The position numbers and the translations under genes are program-made. The notes beneath the pieces are model-generated. The model did no database searches. It saw nothing but the letters and a program-made list of their open reading frames with translations, and was not told the origin of the DNA. This document shows, piece by piece, positions 12,980 to 22,503 of a stretch of 64,000 nucleotides of DNA. Within the stretch, counting starts at the first letter, position 1. Every line of letters begins with the position of its first letter. The DNA is from Rathayibacter sp. VKM Ac-2760 (GTDB lineage: Bacteria > Actinomycetota > Actinomycetes > Actinomycetales > Microbacteriaceae), in the NCBI RefSeq assembly GCF_009834185.1, contig NZ_CP047173.1:1-64000 (forward strand). The letters are read 5' to 3'.

Positions 12980-13243
12980 TCACCCTACGGCGAGAGCGAG
13001 CGCCGAGAGCGCCTGGGGGAGCGACGGGGCACCCTCCGCGCGGAACACTGCGCGACCCGTCTCGTCGCGGACGACGACGGTGGGGGTGGAGCGGACGTCC
13101 GCCGCCTCGGCCGCGGCGGGCGCGAAGGCGACGTCGAACTCGCGGATCTCGGCCGCCGGGACGAGCTCGGCGGCGCGCTCGAGGACCGAGCGGGCCGCAT
13201 GGCAGGCCCCGCAGAAGGCGGACGTGTAGAGCTCGACGATCAC
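12980..13243 (-). CDS. thioredoxin-family small redox protein
   Basis: 87 aa with a compact thioredoxin/glutaredoxin fold. The N-terminal beta strand IVELYTSAFC leads into the redox pair Cys11-Gly-Ala-Cys14, and the cis-Pro motif STPTVVV comes later. It has no signal peptide, so it acts in the cytosol. The start is the GTG at 13243, giving MIVELYTS. Upstream in-frame sequence is repeat DNA (13288-13518) that is open only because of its composition. Paired with the downstream lipoprotein gene; the shared role is unknown. Confidence 0.8.
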   Translation of the reverse strand: MIVELYTSAFCGACHAARSVLERAAELVPAAEIREFDVAFAPAAAEAADVRSTPTVVVRDETGRAVFRAEGAPSLPQALSALALAVG

Positions 13244-13535
13244 AGAAACGACAACACCGGCCGGCACCGCACGATTCCTGGGGAGCCGGGATCTCGATAC
13301 GCCCGCTGCGCGGGCTACTCGATCAGCATGACCGCCGTCGTGCGGCGCTGCGGGCTGGTCGTGGACGCCGTCGTGCGGCGCTGCGGGCTGGTCGTGGACG
13401 CCGTCGTGCGGCGCTGCATGCTCGTGATGGACCCCGCTGGGTGTCGCTGCATGTCGGTCGCCGCCGCGGGCGCACTGCATGCTGGTCGAGTAGTCGCCGG
13501 AGGCGGCGTATCGAGACCTGCCGTGGCAAGGCCTC
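13244..13535. repeat. intergenic repeat island: family A copies plus 33-bp tandem repeat
   Basis: 292 bp without a gene. It contains a family A copy in reverse orientation (13288-13330) and three tandem 33-bp units (13334-13366, 13367-13399, 13400-13432) built on gccgtcgtgcggcgctgc, of which the third has diverged. A family A copy in forward orientation (13481-13518) follows. Reading frames run open through the block only because of its GC content. Confidence 0.8.
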
Positions 13536-13964
13536 TCAGCGCAGCGACCAGGCCTCGTTCATGGTCAGGGCGACGTCGATCAGCTCGACGCGCTCGAGGC
13601 CCTCGACCTCGGCGAGCGGGAACCACGCGGCGGCGTCGGTCGAGCCGTCGACCTCGTGGGTCAGCTCCCCACCGACGACGCGGGCGCGGTAGACGACGCG
13701 GATGGCGTGCAGCGGCCCGGCCTCCGGGTCGCTGCGGCGGTGTGCGGGGATCACGTGCGAGTCGACGCCGATCAGTCCCTCGAGCTCCGCGTGGTAGCCG
13801 GTCTCCTCGAAGATCTCGCGCACGGCCGCGTCGGCGGGCGACTCGCCCTCGTCGATGCCGCCGCCGGGCAGCGTCCACGCTTCCCACGGGCCCTGGCTCC
13901 AGTGGGCGAGGAGCATGCGCTCGCCGTCGATGATCACGCCGTACGCGGCGACCCGGATGTCCAC
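13536..13964 (-). CDS. NUDIX hydrolase
   Basis: 142 aa. The Nudix box starts at about residue 36 and matches GX5EX7REUXEEXGU: GGIDEGESPADAAVREIFEE. These Mg-dependent enzymes split nucleoside diphosphates linked to another group (X). The substrate cannot be told from the sequence; MutT-like, ADP-sugar and dinucleotide activities are all possible. Cytosolic. A single-gene unit downstream of 14052-14612 and separated from it by a hairpin terminator. Confidence 0.9.
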   Translation of the reverse strand: MDIRVAAYGVIIDGERMLLAHWSQGPWEAWTLPGGGIDEGESPADAAVREIFEETGYHAELEGLIGVDSHVIPAHRRSDPEAGPLHAIRVVYRARVVGGELTHEVDGSTDAAAWFPLAEVEGLERVELIDVALTMNEAWSLR

Positions 13965-14008
13965 CTCAGCAGCCTAATCGCGCCGTGCGGGAAGCCCGGA
14001 CACGGCGA

Positions 14009-14040
14009 AGGCCCGGATCCGCGGTGCGGGATCCGGGCCT
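14009..14040 (-). terminator. 12-bp hairpin terminator
   Basis: AGGCCCGGATCC (14009-14020) and GGATCCGGGCCT (14029-14040) are perfect complements with an 8-nt loop. It lies 12 nt past the stop of the minus-strand gene 14052-14612. No T-tract follows, as is common in high-GC Actinobacteria. Confidence 0.75.
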
Positions 14041-14051
14041 CGGGCCGTGCG

Positions 14052-14612
14052 TCAGGAAGCGGTCGACGCCGGCGACTGCGCGGCGCTGGCCGGCTCGTCC
14101 TCGGCGACCCACAGCTCGTCGTCGGCACGGAAGGTCTGCCAGACGGCGTAGCCGATGCCGCCGACCGCGACGAGGGCGGCGCCGATCGCGAAGACCGTGC
14201 CGACCTTGTTCTTCTTCTTCGGGGGAGTGGTGAGCTCCTCCCAGCGCGCCTTCGAGATCTCGGCGAGCTTCGCGCGGTTCTTCGAGTCCTTCGCGGCCTC
14301 GAACGCGGCCGCAGCGGTCCCGCCGACGGCGGCGAAGGTCGGGAGGACCTTGTGCTTGTAGGCGTCGCGAGCGGACGAGTACGTGCCCTCGACCGCGGAC
14401 ACACCGTTGTCGTAGACGGGCTTCACCCGGCTCGAGTAGGCGTCCTTGACGGCCGGCACGACCTCCTTCTTCGCGTACTTGGTCGCGTGGCGGCGGCTCT
14501 TCTCGAGAACGGAGGCGGCGTGCGCCAGCACCTCCTGCTGCTCACTCCAGACCGCCTCGGCGTTCTTGCGGAGGCGCTTGAGATCCTTCTTGTGCTTACG
14601 TGACAGACCCAC
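14052..14612 (-). CDS. conserved actinobacterial single-pass membrane protein, function unknown
   Basis: 186 aa. The N-terminal 120 residues are strongly helical and basic (LSRKHKKDLKRLRKNAEAVW), probably a coiled coil. A membrane helix follows at about residues 140-163 (VGTVFAIGAALVAVGGIGYAVW), then a short acidic, Ser/Ala-rich tail. I recognise it as the type of protein often found next to ppiA in Actinobacteria but know of no function. The GTG at 14612 is preferred over an ATG 12 nt upstream because GGAGG lies 5-6 nt before it. Confidence 0.75.
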   Translation of the reverse strand: MGLSRKHKKDLKRLRKNAEAVWSEQQEVLAHAASVLEKSRRHATKYAKKEVVPAVKDAYSSRVKPVYDNGVSAVEGTYSSARDAYKHKVLPTFAAVGGTAAAAFEAAKDSKNRAKLAEISKARWEELTTPPKKKNKVGTVFAIGAALVAVGGIGYAVWQTFRADDELWVAEDEPASAAQSPASTAS

Positions 14613-14748
14613 TTGGTCCTCCATCGGCTACGAGCGGCGAACAACGCCTCAATACTGCCACTCATCCCGCGGCCCGCGCATCGCGCACCCAGCGCATTGA
14701 CACCGGGTGTTGCGGAGCCCTACAGACCCGCTGTGCGAGAATCCACCC

Positions 14749-15288
14749 ATGCCTTTGCACACCGCAGTTGCGACGTTCCACACCACCAAGGGCGACATCG
14801 TCGTCAACCTCTACGGCAATCACGCGCCGAAGACGGTCCGCAACTTCGTCGGTCTCGCGACCGGCGACATCGAGTGGACCCACCCGGCGACGGGTGCGAA
14901 GACGAAGGAGCCGCTCTACAACGGCACCGTCTTCCACCGCATCATCCCCGACTTCATGCTTCAGGGCGGCGACCCGCTCGGCCAGGGGATCGGCGGCCCC
15001 GGCTACCAGTTCGACGACGAGATCAACTCCGAGCTCGACTTCACGCAGCCCTACATCCTCGCGATGGCCAACGCCGGCAAGCAGGCGGGTCGCGGCACCA
15101 ACGGCTCGCAGTTCTTCATCACCGTGGCGCCGACCACCTGGCTCCAGGGCAAGCACACCATCTTCGGCGCCGTCGCCGACGACGAGTCCAAGAAGGTCGT
15201 CGACGCGCTGTCCGCCGTGGCGACCGACGGCCGCGACAAGCCCCTCGAGGACGTCGTGATCGAGAGCGTCGAGATCACCGAGGTCTGA
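14749..15288 (+). CDS. ppiA: peptidyl-prolyl cis-trans isomerase, cyclophilin type
   Basis: 179 aa cyclophilin that speeds prolyl isomerisation during protein folding. Motifs include FHRIIPDFMLQGGDPLG, with the catalytic Arg, and NGSQFFITVAPTTWLQGKHTIFG. No signal peptide, so cytosolic. The ATG at 14749 gives the N-terminus MPLHTAVATFHTTKGDI, matching the family; an upstream GTG-type extension would add 14 residues of no likeness. Position between gyrA-tRNA genes and rhomboid matches M. tuberculosis ppiA. Confidence 0.95.
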   Translation: MPLHTAVATFHTTKGDIVVNLYGNHAPKTVRNFVGLATGDIEWTHPATGAKTKEPLYNGTVFHRIIPDFMLQGGDPLGQGIGGPGYQFDDEINSELDFTQPYILAMANAGKQAGRGTNGSQFFITVAPTTWLQGKHTIFGAVADDESKKVVDALSAVATDGRDKPLEDVVIESVEITEV

Positions 15289-15309
15289 TCGCCTCACCAC
15301 CACTCAGTC

Positions 15310-15339
15310 GAGGGTCGGGTCCTGATGGACCCGGCCCTC
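15310..15339 (+). terminator. intrinsic-type terminator after ppiA
   Basis: GAGGGTCGGGTCC (15310-15322) pairs with GGACCCGGCCCTC (15327-15339) with one mismatch and a TGAT loop. The pyrimidine-rich gttctctctccc follows. It sits 21 nt after the ppiA stop. Confidence 0.7.
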
Positions 15340-15363
15340 GTTCTCTCTCCCGGAGGAACGTCC

Positions 15364-16242
15364 GTGACCCAGGTCCCGCCGAGCAGCACGTACACCTGCT
15401 ACCGCCACCCCGATCGCCAGAGCTTCGTGCGCTGCCAGCGGTGCGGTCGCACGATCTGCGGCGAGTGCCAGACCCCGGCCCCGGTCGGCGTGATCTGCCC
15501 CGACGACATGGCGCAGCAGCGCAGTGAGGCGCCCCGCGTGCGCGGACCGCTGGTCTCGCGCGTCCGGGCGATGACGCGGGCCGACCAGCCGACGGTGACC
15601 TACGCGATCATCGCGCTCTGCGTGCTGGTCTGGATCCTCGAGGTGCTGCCGTTCATCGGCGACACGGTGCTGAACGCGATCGCCTACTTCCCCGCCTACA
15701 CGCTCCCCGGCTTCGGCGCCGGCTTCGAGCCGTGGCGGATGATCACCTCGATCTTCGCGCACAGCACCTCCCTCTTCTTCGTGGTGCCGTTCCATCTGCT
15801 GCTGAACATGTACACGCTGTGGGTGTTCGGCATGGCGCTCGAGCGGATGCTCGGCCGAGGCCGCTACCTGACGCTGTTCCTGGTCAGCGGCTTCGCCGGC
15901 TCGGTCGGCGTCCTCCTGCTGTCGAGCCCGCTGACCCCGGTGATCGGCGCCTCTGGCGCGATCTTCGGGCTGATGGGCGCCTACCTCGTGATCCTGCGCC
16001 ACCTCGGCGGGCAGGCCTCGCAGCTGCTCGTGCTGGTCGGCCTCAACCTCGTGATCGGATTCCTGCCCGGGATGAATGTGGCGTGGCAGGCGCACGTGGG
16101 CGGTCTCGTCGCCGGCGCGCTGATCGGGCTGGTCTACACCCGCACCCGGCAGCGGTCGCAGCGGCGGACGCAGAACCTGCTGGTCGGGCTGATCGGCGTC
16201 GGTCTCGTCGCGGTCACCGCCGGCGCGTACGTCCTGGCCTGA
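15364..16242 (+). CDS. rhomboid-family intramembrane serine protease with N-terminal zinc ribbon
   Basis: 292 aa. A B-box-like zinc ribbon at residues 10-45 has a CxxH...CxxC...CxxC...C arrangement (CYRHPDR, CQRCGR, CGEC). It is followed by six membrane helices. The catalytic serine is Ser197 in GASGAIFG, and the catalytic His is His244 in AWQAHVGG. Rhomboids cut transmembrane substrates within the membrane; the substrate is unknown. I chose the GTG at 15364, preceded by GGAGG (15352-15356) with 7 nt spacing, over an upstream ATG inside the ppiA terminator. Confidence 0.92.
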   Translation: MTQVPPSSTYTCYRHPDRQSFVRCQRCGRTICGECQTPAPVGVICPDDMAQQRSEAPRVRGPLVSRVRAMTRADQPTVTYAIIALCVLVWILEVLPFIGDTVLNAIAYFPAYTLPGFGAGFEPWRMITSIFAHSTSLFFVVPFHLLLNMYTLWVFGMALERMLGRGRYLTLFLVSGFAGSVGVLLLSSPLTPVIGASGAIFGLMGAYLVILRHLGGQASQLLVLVGLNLVIGFLPGMNVAWQAHVGGLVAGALIGLVYTRTRQRSQRRTQNLLVGLIGVGLVAVTAGAYVLA

Positions 16243-16507
16243 GGCTTCGCGACAGGGGCCCGGGGGCTGTCCACAGGGCGTTCACCACTGTCCACAGCAG
16301 CTGTCCACAGCTGGGGACGAAGTTATCCACAGAGTTGTTAACACTGGGGAGAACTACGCCGTTGTGATTCCGAGCGGCGCCGAAGGCGGCGACCGGAACG
16401 GCGATCCCGCCCCGTCCCGCCGCCGATCCGCGTCCGATCGCCCTCCGCATCCGCGGCCTGGCGCGGTGAGCGGAGTTCTCCACAGGAGTTTCAACACCTG
16501 GGGATAA
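16243..16507. other. second DnaA-box cluster between rhomboid and PrmC-like genes
   Basis: Gene-free 265 bp. Boxes or near-boxes are CTGTCCACA at 16267-16275, 16288-16296 and 16301-16309, TTATCCACA (perfect consensus) at 16323-16331, TTCTCCACA at 16476-16484, and TGGGGATAA (reverse of TTATCCCCA) at 16499-16507. The 11-mer TGTTAACACTG at 16336-16346 also occurs in oriC at 1854-1864. A 12-bp palindrome TACACGCGTGTA lies at 16509-16520, recalling the oriC ACACGTGT palindromes. It is most simply read as a DnaA-binding locus, either an auxiliary origin element or a titration/regulatory site. Confidence 0.7.
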
Positions 16508-17365
16508 TTACACGCGTGTAGTTCGGTGTCGTGGGGCCGAGACGACCGTGGCGTCGAGCTCGTCGTCGAGGAGGATCGACGGGTTGAATCCCGCCGCCGC
16601 GAAGAGCGCCGCCGTCCGCTCCGCCTGCTCTCGGCTGGTCTCGATCACGACCGCGCCGTCACCGCTCAGCCACGGGAGGACCTCCGCTGCGATCCGTCGG
16701 TGCAGCCCCAGACCGTCGCTCCCGCCGTCGAGGGTCGACGCCGGCTCGTGCAGGCGCGCCTCCGGCGGCATCAGGACGATCGCGGCGGTCGGCACGTAGG
16801 GCGCGTTGACGACCACCAGGTCGATCCGGCCCCGGAGCCCCTCGGGGAGGGCGGCGAGCAGGTCGCCCTGGTGGACCGACGCGAGTCCCGCCAGAGTCCG
16901 CCGGGCGCAGGCGACGGCAGCGGGGGAGAGGTCGGCCGCGTGGAGGGTGAGGCCGTCGCGCTCCTCGATCAGGGCGCGCCCGATCGCTCCGACACCGCAG
17001 CAGAGGTCGAGGACGGTCGAGGGCCCGCGTCCGGCCAGGAGCGCGAGGGCGGCGTCGACGACGGCCTCGGTGCGCCGCCGGGGGACGAAGACGCCGGGGG
17101 AGACCGGGATGCGCAGCCCGCGGAAGGCGACCCAGCCGAGGATCTGCTCGAGCGGCTCGCCCGCCTCCCGTCGCCGCAGGAGCTGCTCCAGCGCTCGGCC
17201 GTCGCCGGCCGCTTCGTGCAGCAGCGCGGCCTCCTCCTCGGCGAAGACGCAGCCCGCGGCGCGCAGGCGCGCGACGGAGGACGTGAGGGGCGGCAGCGGC
17301 CGACTCGGCGGCGGTGCCACCGACGACGAACGCCCCGTCGGCGGACCGGACGGGGCGTCGTTCAT
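16508..17365 (-). CDS. PrmC/HemK-related class I SAM methyltransferase
   Basis: 285 aa. A helical N-terminal substrate domain containing GEPLEQILGW is followed by a Rossmann methyltransferase domain with motif I VLDLCCGVGAIG. The usual NPPY catalytic motif is NAPY (VVNAPYVP), as in the PrmC-related subfamily whose substrate is not well established; true PrmC modifies the release-factor GGQ glutamine. The first 35 residues are Pro/Ser-rich. Cytosolic. The stop codon touches the DnaA-box cluster. Confidence 0.88.
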   Translation of the reverse strand: MNDAPSGPPTGRSSSVAPPPSRPLPPLTSSVARLRAAGCVFAEEEAALLHEAAGDGRALEQLLRRREAGEPLEQILGWVAFRGLRIPVSPGVFVPRRRTEAVVDAALALLAGRGPSTVLDLCCGVGAIGRALIEERDGLTLHAADLSPAAVACARRTLAGLASVHQGDLLAALPEGLRGRIDLVVVNAPYVPTAAIVLMPPEARLHEPASTLDGGSDGLGLHRRIAAEVLPWLSGDGAVVIETSREQAERTAALFAAAGFNPSILLDDELDATVVSAPRHRTTRV

Positions 17366-17375
17366 GCGGGGAGGG

Positions 17376-17618
17376 TCAGCGCCAGCGCGTGGTCATCAGG
17401 AAGCCGATGAAGGCGATGCCGAACCCGATGAGGATGTTCGCGTTGCCCAGATCGGGGACCGGCAGGGTGCCCTGGCTGACATAGAAGACGATGATCCAGG
17501 CCAGACCCAGCAGCATGAACCCGAACATCACGGGCTTGAACCACACCGGGTTGGGTGCGTCCTCACCGGTCCGGGCCTCGTCGCGCTCGGGCTTCGGGCT
17601 CTTCGTCGCTCGTGCCAT
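17376..17618 (-). CDS. crgA: cell division protein CrgA
   Basis: 80 aa, with a basic cytosolic N-terminus and two membrane helices (about residues 27-48 and 57-76). The motif NPVWFKPVMFGFMLLG and the ending GFLMTTRWR are typical. CrgA is an actinobacterial divisome protein that interacts with FtsZ, FtsQ and the PBP/FtsI machinery. The ATG at 17618 is preceded closely by GGAGAG; a GTG three codons upstream is an alternative. The neighbourhood (crgA, small membrane protein, pabA, pknB) matches Rv0011c-Rv0014c of M. tuberculosis. Confidence 0.93.
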   Translation of the reverse strand: MARATKSPKPERDEARTGEDAPNPVWFKPVMFGFMLLGLAWIIVFYVSQGTLPVPDLGNANILIGFGIAFIGFLMTTRWR

Positions 17619-17763
17619 GCTCTCCACTGTACCGGGAGACAGGAGTCCACCGGGAGCGCGGGACCGGTCCGACGTTCGCGTGGGCGATCGGGGAGCCGTC
17701 GAGAACGCGCCAGAGCGCCGTCCGCCCCGGTCGCGCTCCTCGACCCGCGCCTAGACTCTCCGC

Positions 17764-18549
17764 ATGACTGCCCCGTCGTCCGCCGTGCCCCCGCTGCGAT
17801 CGCGCGCACGACGACCCCGCCGGCGCCTCACGTTCTTCGGCGTCCTGGGGGAGCTGCTCCTCACTGCGGGAGCGCTCGTCCTCCTCTACCTCGGCTGGCA
17901 GCTGTATTGGAACGACGCGGTGATCGCCGGCCAGCAGACCTCCGAGGCCGCCGAGCTCCGCCAGACCTGGAGCGACGCCGCTCCGGCGCCCGAGCCGTCG
18001 GCGGCTCCGAGCGACGCTCCCGCCGGGTTCGGCGACCCGGTGATCGCCCCGGTCGCGGCGCTCGACACCTCGTTCGGCAATCTCTACATCCCGCGCTACG
18101 GCGAGGGCTGGGTGCGGACGATCGCCGAGGGCGTCGACGCGGAGAACGTGCTCGACGAGGGCAGCATCGGCCACTACCCCGGCACGCAGATGCCGGGCGA
18201 GACGGGCAACTTCGCGCTTGCGGCGCATCGGAGCGCGTACGGCGGCGGCATGCATCTGATCGACCAGCTGCAGCTCGGCGACGCCATCTACATCGAGACG
18301 GCGGACGGCTGGTACACCTACCGCTTCCGCAACCTCGAGTACGTGCAGCCCTCGGAGGTGCAGGTGATCGATCCGGTGCCCTGGACGACCGGCGCCGTGC
18401 CTGGTGACCGGCTGATCACCCTGACGAGCTGCAACCCGCTGTACTCGACCGCCGAGCGGATCATCGCCTACGGCGTCTTCGAATCGTGGCAGCCGCGCTC
18501 CGCGGGAGCGCCGGCCGAGATCGCGGCGTCGCTCGCCGAGGAGGGCTGA
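17764..18549 (+). CDS. class E sortase
   Basis: 261 aa. One N-terminal membrane anchor at about residues 24-46 is followed by a Pro/Ala-rich linker and the sortase barrel. The catalytic triad is visible: His155 in AAHRSAYGG, Cys223 in LTSCNP and Arg232 in AERIIAYG. Class E sortases attach surface proteins with an LAxTG-type signal to peptidoglycan in high-GC Gram-positives. It acts on the outer face of the membrane. No substrate protein with a sorting signal is seen in this window. Confidence 0.92.
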   Translation: MTAPSSAVPPLRSRARRPRRRLTFFGVLGELLLTAGALVLLYLGWQLYWNDAVIAGQQTSEAAELRQTWSDAAPAPEPSAAPSDAPAGFGDPVIAPVAALDTSFGNLYIPRYGEGWVRTIAEGVDAENVLDEGSIGHYPGTQMPGETGNFALAAHRSAYGGGMHLIDQLQLGDAIYIETADGWYTYRFRNLEYVQPSEVQVIDPVPWTTGAVPGDRLITLTSCNPLYSTAERIIAYGVFESWQPRSAGAPAEIAASLAEEG

Positions 18550-18551
18550 CC

Positions 18552-18710
18552 GTGTACGCAGCACTGTGGCGGGTCCTGCCCGGACCCTGGTGGCTCCGCC
18601 TGCTCATCGTCGTCGTGCTGGCCGTCGCGGTGCTCGCGGCGCTCGCCGAGTGGGTCTTCCCCTGGGTGCAGTCGCTCGTCCTCGACCAGAACGTCACCGT
18701 CGGCTCATGA
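18552..18710 (+). CDS. small conserved membrane protein between sortase and pabA
   Basis: 52 aa with one membrane helix at about residues 13-36 (WWLRLLIVVVLAVAVLAALAEW). It ends in SLVLDQNVTVGS. The GTG start lies 2 nt after the sortase stop, and GAGGAGGG provides the ribosome site. A small membrane protein occupies the same place in many Actinobacteria (comparable in position to Rv0012). Function unknown. Too short for many gene finders, but coupling and ribosome site support it. Confidence 0.78.
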   Translation: MYAALWRVLPGPWWLRLLIVVVLAVAVLAALAEWVFPWVQSLVLDQNVTVGS

Positions 18711-18732
18711 CGCCGGGGAGGTCGTCGGCCCG

Positions 18733-19344
18733 ATGACTCGGCTTCTGGTGGTGGACAACTACGACAGTTTCGTCTTCACGCTCGTCGCCCACCTCCGAGA
18801 GGCGGGGGCGGAGGTCGAGGTCGTCGAGGGGGCGGAGCTCTCCCCGCAGGCGGCGATCGAGCGCGCCACGGGGAGCGAGGCGATCGTGCTGTCGCCGGGA
18901 CCGGGACGGCCGGAGGACGTGCCGACCTCGGTCGCCCTCGTCCGGCATGCGATCGCGACGCACCAGCCGCTCCTCGGAGTCTGCCTCGGCCACCAGGTGA
19001 TCGCGCACGCCCTCGGTGCCCGGGTGAGCGAGGCACCCGAGTTGATGCACGGCCGGACGTCGTCGATCGAGCACGACGGCGACGCGCTGTTCGCCGGGAT
19101 CGCCTCGGGTTTCACAGCGATGCGCTACCACTCGCTCGCCGTCCAGCGCTCGACCCTGCCGCCGGAGCTCGCCGTGATCGCCGGCACGGCCGAGGGCGTC
19201 GTCATGGCGCTGCGGCACCGGACGGCGCCCGTGGTGGGGGTGCAGTTCCATCCCGAGTCGGTCCTCACCGAGGGGGGTCGCCTGCTGCTCGCGAACTGGC
19301 TCATCGAGGCGGCGCGCGTCCCGGCGGCTTCGTCCGTGCGCTGA
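18733..19344 (+). CDS. pabA: glutamine amidotransferase, anthranilate/4-amino-4-deoxychorismate synthase component II
   Basis: 203 aa class I glutamine amidotransferase providing ammonia for chorismate amination, leading to folate (PabA) or tryptophan (TrpG). Catalytic Cys84 is in GVCLGHQ and the His173/Glu175 pair is in FHPES. The N-terminus LLVVDNYDSFVFTLV is the family hallmark. The role in folate or tryptophan synthesis, or both, cannot be decided here because the component I partner is not in the window. Same position as trpG/pabA beside pknB in mycobacteria. Confidence 0.92.
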   Translation: MTRLLVVDNYDSFVFTLVAHLREAGAEVEVVEGAELSPQAAIERATGSEAIVLSPGPGRPEDVPTSVALVRHAIATHQPLLGVCLGHQVIAHALGARVSEAPELMHGRTSSIEHDGDALFAGIASGFTAMRYHSLAVQRSTLPPELAVIAGTAEGVVMALRHRTAPVVGVQFHPESVLTEGGRLLLANWLIEAARVPAASSVR

Positions 19345-19767
19345 GGTGTCCATTACGCGACCGGAGCACCCGGCCGGAACTTCGTGTCCGCGACTAGTCG
19401 TCGTCCTGGGCAATCGCGAAGACCGTCTTATCGGTTTCTTGCGCTGCGCCATTCGATCGGTCTTATCGGCCGGCTTTTCTCGCACCCGCCACACCGGCTC
19501 CTCCGCCCGTTTGCCACCCTGACGGGGGGTGGTCCTTCCCGTCATTGTGGCTGCGATCCACGACGGCGACGCGCTATGAGAGCGCGCACTTTCGCCCCGA
19601 TCGGCACCAGGGCGCGGAGTCGGTCTCGGTATGTCGTGTCAGGTCCCCCGTGCAGGTGGCGTGATTTGACGGAACTGCGGCGGAAGATGCACGCCGCTCT
19701 CCAGGCATAATCGGAAGGCGCCGGTTAGGGGACCGGCGACGTGGAAAAGAGAACTCCGAGGCATCGC
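19345..19767. other. intergenic region upstream of an AraC-type regulator
   Basis: 423 bp. An open frame of 108 codons (19384-19710) runs through it but has no ribosome site and an Arg/Pro/Ser-rich content typical of chance frames. An inverted repeat gcgccggt...accggcg (about 19718-19738) lies just before the regulator and may be an operator. Otherwise nothing recognisable. Confidence 0.5.
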
Positions 19768-20763
19768 ATGGTGGAATCGATATCCTGGGCTTATTCCGGA
19801 ATCCGGGAGCTCGAGGCACTCGGCCCGAGGATCGTGGTCAAGCCGGGCACGATGCCGCGCATGACCGGGTCCGGCTTCACCGCGGGTGATCTCAGCGTCG
19901 TCCTCCTCACGACGTCCCCGCTGCGAGTCCTCCGGGGGACCTGGGGAGCGGACGACACGTCGGTCCTCAACTTCAGCTTCCTGATCGAGGGGGTGGTCCG
20001 GCTCGTGGGGCCCGATCGCACTGCGCTGCTGCGCCCCGGGTCGATCGCCTACCAGCCGGGCACCACGACCTTCACCACCGAGTCGACGACCCCGGTCACC
20101 TCGCTGCAGGTCTCGATCCGGGCGGACGAGATGCGGCGCTACGGCTTCGACCTCGGCGCGAGCGTCTACTCCCTGGATCCGGACGCACGGTCGACGCGTG
20201 CGGCCTTCGCCTTCACCACCGCGTTCGCGCTCGCGGCGGAGTCGGGGACGGGGCTGCCGGCGGAGGGGGAGATCGACAGCTTCGCGCACGTCGTCAAGCA
20301 GCTGCTCGTCAGCGCGTTCCTCGCATCGGCCGGCTCCCAGCCCGGGACGACCAGCGTGCGCGCGGCGACCCTCGGCCGGGCCCGCACGGTGATCGACCGG
20401 ACGCACCGCACACCGCGGTGCACGCCGGAGGCGGTCGCGGACGCGGTCAACGTGTCGACCCGCTCGCTCCAGCGGCTCTTCGAGGACGCGGGGACGACGG
20501 TGGCGAGCGAGATCGAGCGTGCCCGCGTGGCGAGCGCGGTGGAGTTGCTCCGGCGGCGCCCCCGGGAGGTGCCGCTCGAGACCATCGCGGCGGCATCCGG
20601 CTTCTCGTCGGCCGACCACCTCCGCCGGGCGCTCAAGCGCCGCGAGGGGCTCACTCCGAGCGACATCCGCGGCCGGGTCGGCGCGCCGGTGGAGGCGGGA
20701 GCGCAGGACGACGGTGTGCTGCGGCTCGCGCCGCCGCTCGCCGGGGTCGTGCGGCGGGCTTAG
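19768..20763 (+). CDS. AraC-family transcriptional regulator
   Basis: 331 aa. The N-terminal domain of about 190 residues resembles AraC-type ligand or sensing domains. The C-terminal double helix-turn-helix covers about residues 215-310, with PEAVADAVNVSTRSLQRLFED and the second helix pair AASGFSSADHLRRALKRREG. The ATG at 19768 has CCGAGG upstream; a GTG nine codons earlier is possible. It separates pabA from pknB, which are usually close together, so it looks like an insertion specific to this lineage. Ligand and targets are unknown. Confidence 0.85.
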   Translation: MVESISWAYSGIRELEALGPRIVVKPGTMPRMTGSGFTAGDLSVVLLTTSPLRVLRGTWGADDTSVLNFSFLIEGVVRLVGPDRTALLRPGSIAYQPGTTTFTTESTTPVTSLQVSIRADEMRRYGFDLGASVYSLDPDARSTRAAFAFTTAFALAAESGTGLPAEGEIDSFAHVVKQLLVSAFLASAGSQPGTTSVRAATLGRARTVIDRTHRTPRCTPEAVADAVNVSTRSLQRLFEDAGTTVASEIERARVASAVELLRRRPREVPLETIAAASGFSSADHLRRALKRREGLTPSDIRGRVGAPVEAGAQDDGVLRLAPPLAGVVRRA

Positions 20764-20777
20764 GCATCGTCATCCGG

Positions 20778-20799
20778 CTGTCCGTCAGCCGGCTCTCCG

Positions 20800-20807
<8 letters not shown>
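20778..20807. repeat. 15-bp tandem duplication spanning the pknB stop codon
   Basis: ctgtccgtcagccgg (20778-20792) is followed by ctctccgtcagccgg (20793-20807), differing at one base. The pknB stop (tca on this strand, 20800-20802) lies in the second copy, and the first copy repeats it. Confidence 0.8.

Positions 20808-22503
<1,696 letters not shown>

Noticed and set aside
12451..13243. Reading the thioredoxin/lipoprotein pair as a cytochrome c maturation (CcdA/ResA) unit
   Set aside because: The thioredoxin has no signal peptide, and no ccd or res genes are nearby.
12430..13692. 420-codon plus-strand frame over the lipoprotein, thioredoxin and repeat block
   Set aside because: Antisense to two supported genes and running through noncoding repeats.
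19384..19710. 108-codon frame upstream of the AraC gene
   Set aside because: No ribosome site, Arg/Pro/Ser-rich chance composition, no family resemblance.
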